Source: Polynucleobacter sp. UBA962 (GTDB taxonomy: Bacteria; Pseudomonadota; Gammaproteobacteria; Burkholderiales; Burkholderiaceae). From it: a stretch of DNA of 20,017 bases. Location: contig DBCI01000049.1 of the NCBI GenBank assembly GCA_002292975.1, forward strand, positions 47,179-67,195, read 5' to 3'. The stretch's first letter is position 1. The number at the start of each line of letters is the position of its first letter. Positions 1 to 7,792 of the stretch are shown here, piece after piece. The position numbers and the translations under genes were made by a program. The notes beneath the pieces were generated by a model, which was not told where the DNA came from, ran no database searches, and saw only the letters and a list, made by a program, of their open reading frames with translations.

Positions 1-651
1 TATTGCCAACGGTCGTCAACTCCGCTGTTCTCAACCAGCACTTCCGCAGCGGAAGTTATTGACCACCTACGGTTTTATCTAACCAAGATTGGCGCTCCTT
101 GCAGCACCATGCACGGCGTGTTCATGGACATTCTGGGCCTAGGCGTTTTAATCACAGGTGAGTCTGGTTTGGGTAAAAGTGAACTGGGTCTTGAATTGAT
201 TTCTAGAGGCCATGGCTTAGTCGCTGATGATGCGGTTGATTTCACTCGCTTGGGGCCAGACTATATTGAAGGTCGCTGTCCCGAAATACTGCGTGACCTT
301 TTAGAGGTTCGCGGCTTAGGACTTTTAGATATCCGGACGATATTTGGAGAAACTGCCGTTCGGCGTAAACTGAAATTACGCCTCATTGTTCAACTAGTCC
401 GCCGTAATGATGGCGAGTTTGAAAGGTTGCCCATTGAGTCTCAGTTTATTGAGGTCCTTGATATTCCTATTCGTACTGTCAAAATTCAGGTGGCAGCAGG
501 ACGAAATCTTGCAGTCTTAGTTGAAGCGGCGGTTCGTAATACCATCCTCCAGTTGCGCGGCATTGATACCCTCAAGGATTTTATTGAGCGCCAACGCAAT
601 CAAATGAACTTAGATAGCGAAAATAATAAGACTCAGGGGCGTCTACTCTAA
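1..651 (+). CDS. hprK: HPr kinase/phosphorylase, C-terminal part (5' end outside window)
   Basis: Bifunctional enzyme that phosphorylates and dephosphorylates a serine of HPr-like phosphocarriers. In Betaproteobacteria it belongs to a regulatory PTS rather than a sugar-uptake PTS. The reading frame is open from base 1, so about 217 C-terminal residues of a usual ~310-320 are present; the first ATG at 109 is internal. Visible signs are the run [19 protein letters not shown] leading into the P-loop GESGLGKS, the H-G-L-V-A-D-D segment, and the family signature [10 protein letters not shown]. It is one base upstream of rapZ on the same strand, a common proteobacterial pairing, and the two are probably co-transcribed. 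Base composition is AT-richer than in the right part of the window. Identification is firm; only the start is missing. Confidence 0.95.
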   Translation, partial: YCQRSSTPLFSTSTSAAEVIDHLRFYLTKIGAPCSTMHGVFMDILGLGVLITGESGLGKSELGLELISRGHGLVADDAVDFTRLGPDYIEGRCPEILRDLLEVRGLGLLDIRTIFGETAVRRKLKLRLIVQLVRRNDGEFERLPIESQFIEVLDIPIRTVKIQVAAGRNLAVLVEAAVRNTILQLRGIDTLKDFIERQRNQMNLDSENNKTQGRLL

Positions 652-652
652 G

Positions 653-1528
653 ATGCGAATCCAACTCATTACCGGAATTTCGGGTTCAGGTAAATCAGTT
701 GCCTTAAGGGCTTACGAGGATGCGGGTTATGACTGCATTGATAATCTACCCGTTTCCCTAATCGAGCAATTAGTTGCAACCTTGGAATTAGAGCAATGTA
801 AACAAATTGCGATTGCGATTGATGCACGACGCGGTACATCCATTACGCAACTACCAGCTCTTTTACAAAAATTACGCACCCAGCATGAGGTCAATATTCT
901 TTTCCTGAATGCCGATACCAATACTTTGGTACAACGTTTTTCTGAAACCCGACGACGGCACCCGCTCTCCAATCCAAATGAATCAACCACATTAATTGAT
1001 GTGATAGAGCAAGAGCGAAAATTGCTTGCGCCATTAGCCGAACAGGCTCAGCAAATCGACACGGGCCACATCCCAGCGCACACCTTGCGCAGTTGGATCT
1101 CTGATCATCTCAAAGAGAAGCCCATAGGTCTTGCTGTTATTTTCGAATCGTTTGCCTTTAAGAAAGGTGTGCCCAGTGAAGCGGATATCGTATTTGATCT
1201 TCGCTGCCTCCCCAATCCCCACTACGAGCCTCAACTGCGTGATCTGAATGGCAAGGACTCTCCAGTGATTGAATATCTCCGTCAATTCCCAGAAGTAGCT
1301 CAAATGATGGATGATATTAAGACGTATTTACAAAAATGGTTACCTCGCTATTTACAGGATGGGCGTAGTTATTTAACGGTTGCAATTGGGTGCACCGGCG
1401 GCCAACATCGATCCGTTTATTTGGTTCAGCAACTCAAAAAGTATTTTTCTGAAATACAAGCTTATCAAGATATTTATTATCTAGAGCGTCATCGTGAGCT
1501 TGATTCTAAAAACATTCGAATTGGCTGA
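653..1528 (+). CDS. rapZ: RNase adapter protein RapZ (P-loop, YvcJ family)
   Basis: Nucleotide-binding protein of the RapZ/YvcJ family. In Enterobacteria it binds the sRNA GlmZ and presents it to RNase E, tuning glucosamine-6-phosphate synthesis; the target in Betaproteobacteria is less clear. The 291 residues are full family length. The P-loop GISGSGKS lies at residues 8-15 and the conserved C-terminal motif GCTGGQHRSV at about 247-256, in the domain that senses UDP-GlcNAc in E. coli. RYLQDGRSYLTVAIG precedes the motif. It starts with ATG one base after the hprK stop. Its last 40 bases (1489-1528) overlap tail-to-tail with mutY on the other strand, so neither gene has room for its own terminator outside the other's coding sequence. 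Confidence 0.96.
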   Translation: MRIQLITGISGSGKSVALRAYEDAGYDCIDNLPVSLIEQLVATLELEQCKQIAIAIDARRGTSITQLPALLQKLRTQHEVNILFLNADTNTLVQRFSETRRRHPLSNPNESTTLIDVIEQERKLLAPLAEQAQQIDTGHIPAHTLRSWISDHLKEKPIGLAVIFESFAFKKGVPSEADIVFDLRCLPNPHYEPQLRDLNGKDSPVIEYLRQFPEVAQMMDDIKTYLQKWLPRYLQDGRSYLTVAIGCTGGQHRSVYLVQQLKKYFSEIQAYQDIYYLERHRELDSKNIRIG

Positions 1529-2604
1529 GGCAAACCAATTTCCGCTAAGTCCTTGCGCTTTATCCACATCAGACTAGGATGGTTAAGGCGCCATTTCTTA
1601 TTTAAGGATACGAGGTAGGGATACATCTGCAAACGACGATGACTAAATATATGCTGAATTACTGAACTGGTCTGTACCGACATAATTTGCTTGAAGTCAA
1701 TATCCAGGGCTTTGTCCCCCAGTAGCGTTTTACTCAATAATGTTTGGGCATTGCGCACAGTCATTAAGGTGATATCTTTGCTTTGCGGCTCCCATGGTAA
1801 TTCGATTAAGGAATACAAGCCGCCCCAAATCGCTTTTGGCGCTCTTCGTTCCAGCAAAATAAATTCTCCACACTGTATTACAAAGATAGAGGTCTGAAAG
1901 CTTAGGGAAGCAGACTTCTTTTTCTTTGCCGGAATCTCATTCACACGCTTTGTTTGATATGCAGTGCAGTGCCTTGTCATCGGGCACTGTGCCTGCACCT
2001 CCAAACACTTGGCATGCTTTGGGGTGCACCAGGTGGCACCAAAGTCCATCAGCGCTTGTGTATAGATCGGCATTTTTGCTGCCACGCGTGGCAATTGCGC
2101 TTCTGCCTTCAACCACAGCTCTTTGATCGTTTTCTGATCCTGCAAGTCGCCCTCAATGCCATAAAAGCGGCTAAGCACACGTTTGACATTAGCATCTAAG
2201 ATTGGTGAACGTTCTTCATAGGCAAAAGCTGCTATTGCGCCAGCAGTTGATCTTCCAATACCCGGCAAACTTTCAAGCGCCTCGCGCGTTCGCGGAAAAT
2301 CTCCCCCGTGCTCCACCATAATGATTTGAGCGCAACGATGAAGGTTTCGAGCGCGCGAGTAGTAACCCAAACCGCTCCATAAAGCCATGACATCATCAAT
2401 GGGTGCCTTTGCTAATGATTTCAGGGTTGGAAAGCGCTTCAGAAAAAGTTGGTAGCGTTCCGTGACCGTACTTACTTGAGTTTGCTGCAACATAATCTCA
2501 GAAACCCAGATTGCATAGGGATCCCGTGTGTTCTGCCAAGGCATTCCAGTTCGCCCATGCTCTGCATACCAAGCAATCAGTTGGTTCGCAAAATTAAATG
2601 CCAT
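1489..2604 (-). CDS. mutY: Adenine DNA glycosylase MutY
   Basis: Base-excision repair enzyme that removes adenine mispaired with 8-oxoguanine. Visible in order: SEIMLQQTQV with catalytic Glu36; helix-hairpin-helix LPGIGRSTAGAI (113-124); catalytic Asp137 in ILDANVKRV; an iron-sulfur cysteine set at 193, 200, 207 and 213; and a NUDIX-like 8-oxoG recognition domain (about 235-365) with EFILLERRA and a HIFSHRRL run. At 371 residues it is normal length. The cysteine spacing is odd: C-x6-C-x6-C-x5-C instead of the usual C-x6-C-x2-C-x5-C, a four-residue insertion in the cluster loop. The gene starts 3 bases after the mutM stop, giving a mutM-mutY repair pair, and its 3' end overlaps rapZ by 40 bases on the opposite strand. 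Confidence 0.96.
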   Translation of the reverse strand: MAFNFANQLIAWYAEHGRTGMPWQNTRDPYAIWVSEIMLQQTQVSTVTERYQLFLKRFPTLKSLAKAPIDDVMALWSGLGYYSRARNLHRCAQIIMVEHGGDFPRTREALESLPGIGRSTAGAIAAFAYEERSPILDANVKRVLSRFYGIEGDLQDQKTIKELWLKAEAQLPRVAAKMPIYTQALMDFGATWCTPKHAKCLEVQAQCPMTRHCTAYQTKRVNEIPAKKKKSASLSFQTSIFVIQCGEFILLERRAPKAIWGGLYSLIELPWEPQSKDITLMTVRNAQTLLSKTLLGDKALDIDFKQIMSVQTSSVIQHIFSHRRLQMYPYLVSLNKKWRLNHPSLMWIKRKDLAEIGLPQPIRMFLESSSR

Positions 2605-2607
2605 TGA

Positions 2608-3444
2608 TTAACGCTTTTGACAGACTGGGCAAAAATATGTGGAGCGTTGCCCCTGCACAATTTGCTGTATCGGTGTTTTGCACACACGACAGGGTTCACC
2701 TGCTCGGTCATAGACTTTGGTTTGCATCATAAAGTAGCCTGGTTCCCCGTGTGCATCTACAAAATCACGCAGGCTACTACCGCCTGCTTTAATCGCTTTA
2801 CTTAAAACATTTCGAACGGAATCCGCTAGACGAGCGCATTGGATTTTCGTTAACTTCCCAGCCGGGAGTCGCGGATGAATGCCTGCCTCAAATAATGATT
2901 CAGAGCAATAGATGTTTCCAACACCCACAACTGCTTGACCGGCTAATAAGAAAGATTTAACTGCGATAGATCGTTTTCGCGAGAATTGATATAGGCGCAT
3001 ACCCCCCAATTCATCCGCAAACTCTGAAGCAAGGGGTTCTGGTCCTAATTTATTTATTAATGGGTGTTCCTCTAGAGGTCCCTTTGAAAAAGGATGCCAC
3101 AGGACAGCGCCAAACTTACGGGGGTCGTGTAAACGCAGGCCAATATCACCAAAGTGAATTAATACTCGGTCATGCGGCTTAAGAGGCTCGGTCATTGGTA
3201 GGACTCGCAATACCCCAGTCATTCCCAGATGAATTAATAAATAGCCAGAGTCCATCTTGAGCAATAAATATTTACCCCTTCGTTCAATTCTCTCTAAATA
3301 CTGTCCAATCAATACCTTTGGCAGTGATTTGGGGACTGGCCAGCGCAAGCGCCCATCGACAATTTTGACCCCAGTAACTGACCGCCCTTCAATATAGGGC
3401 TGAATTCCTAAACGAGTAACTTCTACTTCTGGTAGTTCTGGCAT
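2608..3444 (-). CDS. mutM: Formamidopyrimidine-DNA glycosylase (Fpg)
   Basis: Bifunctional glycosylase/AP-lyase that removes 8-oxoguanine and formamidopyrimidines from DNA. The mature N-terminus PELPEVE carries the catalytic Pro (position 2) and Glu3. Lys58 lies in RRGKYLLL. The helix-two-turn-helix region contains GVGNIYCSESLFEAGIHP. The C-terminal zinc finger is C-x2-C-x16-C-x2-C, ending FCPVCQKR. Its 278 residues are full length. It is first in a leftward mutM-mutY pair with a 3-base gap, so both enzymes of the 8-oxoguanine defence are made together. Only 29 bases separate its start from the divergent TPR-LolB gene, so promoters for the two directions must overlap or reach into coding sequence. 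Confidence 0.97.
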   Translation of the reverse strand: MPELPEVEVTRLGIQPYIEGRSVTGVKIVDGRLRWPVPKSLPKVLIGQYLERIERRGKYLLLKMDSGYLLIHLGMTGVLRVLPMTEPLKPHDRVLIHFGDIGLRLHDPRKFGAVLWHPFSKGPLEEHPLINKLGPEPLASEFADELGGMRLYQFSRKRSIAVKSFLLAGQAVVGVGNIYCSESLFEAGIHPRLPAGKLTKIQCARLADSVRNVLSKAIKAGGSSLRDFVDAHGEPGYFMMQTKVYDRAGEPCRVCKTPIQQIVQGQRSTYFCPVCQKR

Positions 3445-3473
3445 AAATGAATTGTAGTTTCGGGGATTAGAAT

Positions 3474-4979
3474 GTGCTTATGAACATGAATTTCATGCAA
3501 AAGCGAGCATACAGGCTTGGTGTACTCTGCCTTTGTTTATTACTCTTTGCTTTCTTAGCCCCCCAACAAGCATATGCTCAAAAGATAGGTAAAGGAGCAA
3601 CCAGCGATCAAGTATTTGAAATACTCGCTTCTGAAATTGCCTTACAACGGGGTGAGGCTGGCTTGGCTTACCAAACCTATTTAGGCCTTGCTCGGCAAAC
3701 TGGGCAAGCAGATCTGGCGCAACGGGCGATGGAAATTGCAATTGCAGCCAATTCGCCAGATTTAGCTCTCGTAGCCGCTCAAACTTGGGATGAGCTATCT
3801 AGTCCGTCTCAAACCAAGCCCAAAGAGGTCTTGGTTACCCTATTGATGCTCAATCAACGCTGGTCAGAATCTGTTAAACCTGCAGTAGCGCTTCTCAATC
3901 AACAATCTTTGAGTGAACGTGAGAAAACGCTAAAGCAGTGGCAAAGCTTAATTGGTAGGGCTATGGACGAGAGTACTGCCATGCTAGCGTATTACCAAAT
4001 AATTTCAGCCTTGGTACCACTTCCTAGTAACTCGGATATTTTGTATAGCTTCGCATTAGCCGCTGAGAAAGCTGGTGAGTTTGAGGTCATGGAAAAAACA
4101 TTACGGACCATTCTCAAAAAAGATCCTAATGATGTGAATTCCTTAAATGCTCTTGGCTACTCCTTGGCAGATCGAAACATAAAACTCCCGGAAGCCTATG
4201 ACCTGATTTTAAAGGCTCACAAACTATCGCCTAATGATGCGTTCATTCTTGATAGCCTAGGATGGGTCAACTTTCGTTTAGGTAATACAACGCTTGCCTT
4301 GACGCAACTTCAAGATGCCTTAAGAATGAAACCTGAGGCAGACATCGCAGCTCATCTTGGGGAAGTATTGTGGGTTTTCAATCGACCGGCTGATGCCGAA
4401 TTAGCCTGGCGCCAAGGAGAACTGATTGATGCCAATAATGCAACATTAAAAGAGACCCTAAAGCGCCTTAAACCTGATTGGATTTTATCGGTGGATAAGT
4501 TAGCAAATCAATGGGACGGTCGCTTTGCTGTCAAGATGAATGATCGTCCTACGAACAACACCCAAGGGGGTAGTGGTAGTTTTACCTTAAGCAAAATTGG
4601 TTTTAGTGATACTCTCGAAATCCGCAGTCCCATTGGCGGAGCGATTGCAAAGATCGTGATCAATCCTGGCGAGGCTATTTTGGAACGCGACGGTAAAAAA
4701 ATTGTTGCGATTGATGCCGACACCCTTATTCAAAATACACTCGGCTTGCCATTACCTGCGCGCGGTTTATCCAATTGGCTCAATGGTCAAGTTCGTCCTG
4801 GCAGTGCAGCTCGACTAGTCCGAGACGATCAAGGTCAAGTCAAATCGATTGCCCAAGATGGCTGGAATCTAGCGTATACCTGGAGTGTTACAAATAAAAT
4901 TGAGCGTCTTACGATATCCCGCAATACGAATACTGGCACGATTGATGTTCGGTTAATATTTGATCAAGTGAATGAATAA
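3474..4979 (+). CDS. TPR protein fused to an outer-membrane lipoprotein receptor LolB domain
   Basis: A 501-residue exported protein with two parts. Residues about 8-36 form a signal peptide ending AYA before QK. Residues about 40-330 are helical TPR repeats, clearest around NALGYSLADRNIKLPEAYDL and DSLGWVNFRLGNTTLALTQL. Residues about 340-498 match LolB: WDGRFAVKMND, then LEIRSPIGG, then LPLPARGLSNWLNGQ. LolB normally inserts lipoproteins into the outer membrane and is itself a lipoprotein; in most Betaproteobacteria I know it is a separate gene after a TPR gene. Here the frame is continuous and I see no lipobox before either part. The first possible start is GTG at 3474, 7 bases after GGGGA; ATG at 3480, 3486 and 3495 are alternatives. 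It overlaps ispE by 8 bases. The domain calls are good; function of the fused form is inferred. Confidence 0.82.
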   Translation: MLMNMNFMQKRAYRLGVLCLCLLLFAFLAPQQAYAQKIGKGATSDQVFEILASEIALQRGEAGLAYQTYLGLARQTGQADLAQRAMEIAIAANSPDLALVAAQTWDELSSPSQTKPKEVLVTLLMLNQRWSESVKPAVALLNQQSLSEREKTLKQWQSLIGRAMDESTAMLAYYQIISALVPLPSNSDILYSFALAAEKAGEFEVMEKTLRTILKKDPNDVNSLNALGYSLADRNIKLPEAYDLILKAHKLSPNDAFILDSLGWVNFRLGNTTLALTQLQDALRMKPEADIAAHLGEVLWVFNRPADAELAWRQGELIDANNATLKETLKRLKPDWILSVDKLANQWDGRFAVKMNDRPTNNTQGGSGSFTLSKIGFSDTLEIRSPIGGAIAKIVINPGEAILERDGKKIVAIDADTLIQNTLGLPLPARGLSNWLNGQVRPGSAARLVRDDQGQVKSIAQDGWNLAYTWSVTNKIERLTISRNTNTGTIDVRLIFDQVNE

Positions 4980-5841
4980 AAAAATCGAGCTGTGCGCCCC
5001 CGCTAAAATTAATTTATTTCTTCATATCACCGGCCAGCGTACCGATGGCTACCATCAATTGCAATCGGTCTTTCAGCTCATTGACTGGTATGACATCGTT
5101 TCGCTAGAATTTTTAGATGCAGATGAAATTACTCGACCCCTTGGAGCCCATGGTGTAAGCCTAGAAAACGATTTAGTTGTTCGCGCTGCACGCCTACTGA
5201 AAAAATTTACATCTTACCCACATGGGGTAAAGATTCATCTAGAGAAAAATATTCCTATGGGCGCTGGGTTAGGGGGCGGATCATCAGATGCGGCAAGTGT
5301 TTTAATTGGCTTAAATCGACTCTGGGATTTAAATCTTAGTCAATCCGAGTTAATGAGCCTCGGCTTAGAGCTTGGTGCTGATGTGCCATTTTTTTTGTTT
5401 GGTAAAAATGCCTTTGTTGAAGGTATTGGAGAACAGTTAAGTTACCTTGATCTACCCGAGGAACAATTTTTAGTTATCTTCCCAGGCCGATCAATCGCCA
5501 CCAAAGATGTGTTCCAAGCAGAAACGTTGACCCGCGATCATGCTCCGATTACAATCTTCGAGTTTCTTGCCGGCTCCTGGAAAGATCCTCCGTTTGGGAA
5601 CGATCTTCAATCGGTAGCGAGCAAGATCTGCCCTGAAGTAAACCAAGCATTAGATTGGATCGCGCAACAGGCGCCGAATTCAGTAAATCGAATGACGGGT
5701 TCGGGTAGCAGTGTGTTTGCTGCAATCCCAAAATCGTTTAGCGCCCACAAGATCGATCAGATGCTTCAAAAACTTCCTTCGGGGTGGGTGGGTCGGCTTG
5801 TTCAGGGATTAAAACAAAATCCCGCTTACAATTCGGTTTAA
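4972..5841 (+). CDS. ispE: 4-diphosphocytidyl-2-C-methyl-D-erythritol kinase
   Basis: GHMP-family kinase of the MEP isoprenoid pathway. It phosphorylates the 2-hydroxyl of CDP-methylerythritol. Motifs in order: CAPAKINLFLHITG with the catalytic Lys region, then TDGYHQLQSVFQ, the ATP-binding glycine-rich loop GAGLGGGSSDAAS (about 97-109), and the C-terminal loop MTGSGSSVFA (about 242-251). At 289 residues it is full length. The ATG overlaps the end of the TPR-LolB gene by 8 bases, implying translational coupling. The pairing of lolB and ispE is conserved in many Proteobacteria. tRNA-Gln follows 15 bases after the stop with no visible promoter, so the two may share a transcript. It is the last protein gene of the AT-richer left part. 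Confidence 0.97.
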   Translation: MNKKIELCAPAKINLFLHITGQRTDGYHQLQSVFQLIDWYDIVSLEFLDADEITRPLGAHGVSLENDLVVRAARLLKKFTSYPHGVKIHLEKNIPMGAGLGGGSSDAASVLIGLNRLWDLNLSQSELMSLGLELGADVPFFLFGKNAFVEGIGEQLSYLDLPEEQFLVIFPGRSIATKDVFQAETLTRDHAPITIFEFLAGSWKDPPFGNDLQSVASKICPEVNQALDWIAQQAPNSVNRMTGSGSSVFAAIPKSFSAHKIDQMLQKLPSGWVGRLVQGLKQNPAYNSV

Positions 5842-5856
5842 TCAGTATGACGCCAC

Positions 5857-5933
5857 AGGGGAGTCGCCAAGTTGGTTAAGGCACCGGATTTTGATTCCGG
5901 CATGCGAGGGTTCGAGTCCTTCCTCCCCTGCCA
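5857..5933 (+). tRNA. tRNA-Gln (anticodon UUG)
   Basis: A 77-nt cloverleaf with encoded CCA. The acceptor stem AGGGGAG (5857-5863) pairs perfectly with CTCCCCT (5923-5929); the discriminator is G5930 and CCA occupies 5931-5933. The anticodon stem CCGGA/TCCGG encloses the loop TTTTGAT with anticodon TTG at 5891-5893. The T arm is GAGGG-TTCGAGT-CCTTC with one G-T pair. It sits between ispE and prs, the position I recall in many Burkholderiales. Base composition and codon style change on either side of it, which makes it the probable joining point of two genomes. Confidence 0.97.
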
Positions 5934-5949
5934 CCCGATTGCTGTACGC

Positions 5950-6001
5950 CGAAAGCAGCGGGGTTGTTGGCTTTGCCACCTGCTCTGGCTTTCGATTTTT
6001 T
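5950..6001 (+). terminator. Possible intrinsic terminator or leader hairpin between tRNA-Gln and prs
   Basis: A 7-bp perfect stem CGAAAGC (5950-5956) / GCTTTCG (5988-5994) is followed by A and six T (5996-6001). The 31-base loop can form further pairs (GCAG with CTGC). The long loop makes it weaker than a standard terminator. It could end the tRNA transcript or act as a leader structure of prs, whose ATG is 17 bases after the T run. Confidence 0.35.
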
Positions 6002-6018
6002 AACCTCAGGTCGCCAAG

Positions 6019-6996
6019 ATGTCGCAACCCTCCCCTCCGGATTTCATGGTTTTCACCGGCAACGCCAATCCGGGCTTGGCCGCTGAGGTGGCAGGGCATT
6101 TGGGTATCGGCTTGGGCGCTGCAGAAGTGGGAAGGTTTTCTGACGGCGAAGTCACGGTTGAAATCAACCAAAACGTTCGCGCCAGAGACGTGTTTGTGGT
6201 GCAGTCCACCTGCAACCCCACCAACGAAAACCTCATGGAATTGCTGATCATGGTGGATGCCCTCAAACGGGCCTCCGCTGAACGCATCAGCGCTGTCGTG
6301 CCCTATTTTGGTTACGCCCGCCAAGACAGGCGGCCTCGCTCGTCCAGAGTGCCTATTTCCGCCAAACTGGTCGCTGATTTGCTGCAAACCGTGGGCGTGG
6401 CACGCGTTCTGACCATGGATTTGCATGCAGACCAAATTCAGGGCTTCTTCAACATTCCTGTTGACAATATATATGCGTCACCGGTGTTGCTGGGCGACTT
6501 GCGTCTCAAAAATTACGACGATTTGATCGTTGTATCCCCCGATGTCGGGGGCGTGGTACGTGCCCGGGCGCTGGCCAAACAACTCGATTGCGACCTGGCC
6601 ATCATCGACAAACGCCGTCCTCGCGCCAACGTCAGCGAAGTCATGCATGTCATTGGCGAAATTGAAGGGCGCAATTGCGTGGTGATGGACGACATGATCG
6701 ACACCGCCGGCACCTTGGTCAAAGCCGCTGAAGTGTTGAAAGAACGCGGTGCCAAAAAGGTGTATGCCTATTGCACCCACCCGATTTTTTCTGGCCCTGC
6801 GATCGATCGTATTGCCAAAGGTGATGCACTGGACGAAGTGGTGGTCACCAACACCATCCCTTTGAGCACACAAGCCCAAGCTTGCCAAAAAATTCGCCAA
6901 CTCTCCGTGGCTCCCTTGATCGCTGAAACGATTCAACGGATTGCCAAAGGAGAGTCGGTCATGAGTTTGTTCTCCGACCAAGACCAGCTTTTCTAA
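6019..6996 (+). CDS. prs: Ribose-phosphate pyrophosphokinase (PRPP synthase)
   Basis: Makes PRPP from ribose 5-phosphate and ATP for nucleotide, histidine, tryptophan and NAD synthesis. The 325 residues are full class I length. Visible motifs: FTGNANP near the N-terminus, GRFSDGE (39-44), the flexible catalytic loop [16 protein letters not shown] (95-110), [11 protein letters not shown] (134-144), and the PRPP-binding loop [13 protein letters not shown] (221-233). The start is ATG at 6019, with AGG 8 bases upstream as a weak ribosome site. It is followed by rplY, the conserved prs-rplY-pth order. It is the first gene with the GC-richer composition of the right part, and the [12 protein letters not shown] opening is typical, from memory, of Comamonadaceae rather than Polynucleobacter. 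Confidence 0.97.
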   Translation: MSQPSPPDFMVFTGNANPGLAAEVAGHLGIGLGAAEVGRFSDGEVTVEINQNVRARDVFVVQSTCNPTNENLMELLIMVDALKRASAERISAVVPYFGYARQDRRPRSSRVPISAKLVADLLQTVGVARVLTMDLHADQIQGFFNIPVDNIYASPVLLGDLRLKNYDDLIVVSPDVGGVVRARALAKQLDCDLAIIDKRRPRANVSEVMHVIGEIEGRNCVVMDDMIDTAGTLVKAAEVLKERGAKKVYAYCTHPIFSGPAIDRIAKGDALDEVVVTNTIPLSTQAQACQKIRQLSVAPLIAETIQRIAKGESVMSLFSDQDQLF

Positions 6997-7023
6997 GCGG
7001 TGGCGGTGGGAGTTCAATGTTGT

Positions 7024-7041
7024 GAAGCAGTTCGCTGCTTC
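7024..7041 (+). promoter_or_regulatory. UUCG-tetraloop hairpin in the rplY leader
   Basis: A perfect 7-bp inverted repeat GAAGCAG (7024-7030) / CTGCTTC (7035-7041) closes on a TTCG loop, an unusually stable RNA hairpin. It lies 28 bases after the prs stop and 54 bases before the rplY start, within a 98-base intergenic stretch. Only a short GTTTG follows, so it is a poor intrinsic terminator. It may be a processing or stabilising hairpin, or part of a ribosomal-protein leader. Function is not shown by the sequence. Confidence 0.45.
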
Positions 7042-7094
7042 GTTTGTGAAACCGGAGTCACACTGGTCGCGGTGGACTTCTTCAGGAGATTGCC

Positions 7095-7724
7095 ATGAAA
7101 TTTGTCGCTTTTGAGCGCACTAAGCAGGGTACGGGTGCGAGCCGCCGTCTGCGCATCACCGGTCGCACGCCCGGTATCGTTTACGGGGGCAAAGCCCACC
7201 AACCCGTCAATATTGAACTGGACCACAACGCCTTGTGGCACGCCTTGAAAAAAGAAGCGTTCCACGCCTCCATTTTGGAAATGGAATTGGCTGGTCAAAC
7301 CTCCAAAGTGTTGTTGCGCGACGTGCAATACCACCCTTTCAAACAACTGGTGTTGCATATCGACTTCCAACGCGTCGAAGCCGACACCATGCTGCACATG
7401 AAAGTGCCATTGCATTACAGCGGACAAGAAAACTCGCCCGCCATCAAAGTCGATGCTTGCTTGGTCAACCCCGTCATGACCGAACTTGAAATCGCATGCT
7501 TGCCCGCCGATTTGCCTGAATTCATCGCTGTCGATTTGAGTGGCCTGAAAAAAGGCACCTCTTTGCATGTCAACGACATCACCCTGCCCAAAGGCGTGAA
7601 AGCGGTCACCCACGGCAAAAACAACCCGGTGTTGGTCAGCGTGGTTTCTGTGGCCGAAGAAGCCGCACCAGAAGCGGCTGCCGCTCCTGCTGCTGCGCCC
7701 GCCAAGGGCAAAGGCAAGAAGTAA
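7095..7724 (+). CDS. rplY: 50S ribosomal protein L25/general stress protein Ctc
   Basis: 5S rRNA-binding ribosomal protein of the long Ctc/TL5 type. The 209 residues comprise the L25 5S-binding domain (about 1-95: [55 protein letters not shown]) and the C-terminal TL5 beta domain (about 100-190). It ends in an Ala/Pro/Lys-rich tail with [17 protein letters not shown] clear AGGAG lies 6 bases before the ATG. The gene sits between prs and pth, a conserved arrangement, and is closed by a strong terminator, so pth may have its own promoter. Confidence 0.97.
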   Translation: MKFVAFERTKQGTGASRRLRITGRTPGIVYGGKAHQPVNIELDHNALWHALKKEAFHASILEMELAGQTSKVLLRDVQYHPFKQLVLHIDFQRVEADTMLHMKVPLHYSGQENSPAIKVDACLVNPVMTELEIACLPADLPEFIAVDLSGLKKGTSLHVNDITLPKGVKAVTHGKNNPVLVSVVSVAEEAAPEAAAAPAAAPAKGKGKK

Positions 7725-7749
7725 ATTCTGGGTTTTCCCGGTGCAAATG

Positions 7750-7772
7750 AACCCGCCTTGGCGGGTTTTTTT
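7750..7772 (+). terminator. Rho-independent terminator after rplY
   Basis: Seven-bp stem AACCCGC (7750-7756) / GCGGGTT (7761-7767), a CTTG loop, and a run of seven T (7766-7772). It lies 25 bases after the rplY stop and 20 bases before the pth start. This is the best intrinsic terminator in the window and should end the prs-rplY transcript. Confidence 0.88.
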
Positions 7773-7778
7773 GCGCCC

Positions 7779-7784
7779 CATAAT
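7779..7784 (+). promoter_or_regulatory. Candidate -10 element (CATAAT) immediately before pth
   Basis: CATAAT matches five of six bases of the sigma-70 -10 consensus and ends 8 bases before the pth ATG. The natural transcription start would then fall on or next to the ATG. A weak -35-like TTGGCG (7758-7763) lies within the terminator hairpin at a short 15-base spacing. No ribosome site is visible before pth. It fits a leaderless transcript but rests on a single hexamer. Confidence 0.3.
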
Positions 7785-7792
7785 CCCTCACC

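Larger units (their letters stand above)
5842..6018. other. Composition and lineage switch point centred on tRNA-Gln
   Basis: Left of here all six protein genes are AT-richer, with many TTA, ATT and AAT codons. Right of here every gene uses TTG/CTG leucine and GCC/ACC-type codons and is visibly GC-richer. Prs, L25 and later proteins look like Comamonadaceae, whereas the left genes look like Polynucleobacter-type Burkholderiaceae. The spacer after the tRNA (5934-6018) already resembles the right part. No repeat, integrase or other mobile sequence marks the join. Lineage labels come from memory of the families, not from a search. Confidence 0.65.

Noticed and set aside
5842..5933. tRNA as an integration site of a mobile element
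   Set aside because: No integrase, direct-repeat copy of the tRNA end or phage/ICE gene follows; the DNA continues with core genes in the conserved order.
6478..7017. 179-codon minus-strand frame inside prs
   Set aside because: Entirely antisense to the strongly conserved prs; no recognisable domain or ribosome site.
7014..7781. 255-codon open frame on the minus strand opposite rplY
   Set aside because: It mirrors rplY, which has a clear ribosome site and full L25 similarity; the antisense protein is a low-complexity Gly/Phe/His-rich shadow with no family features.
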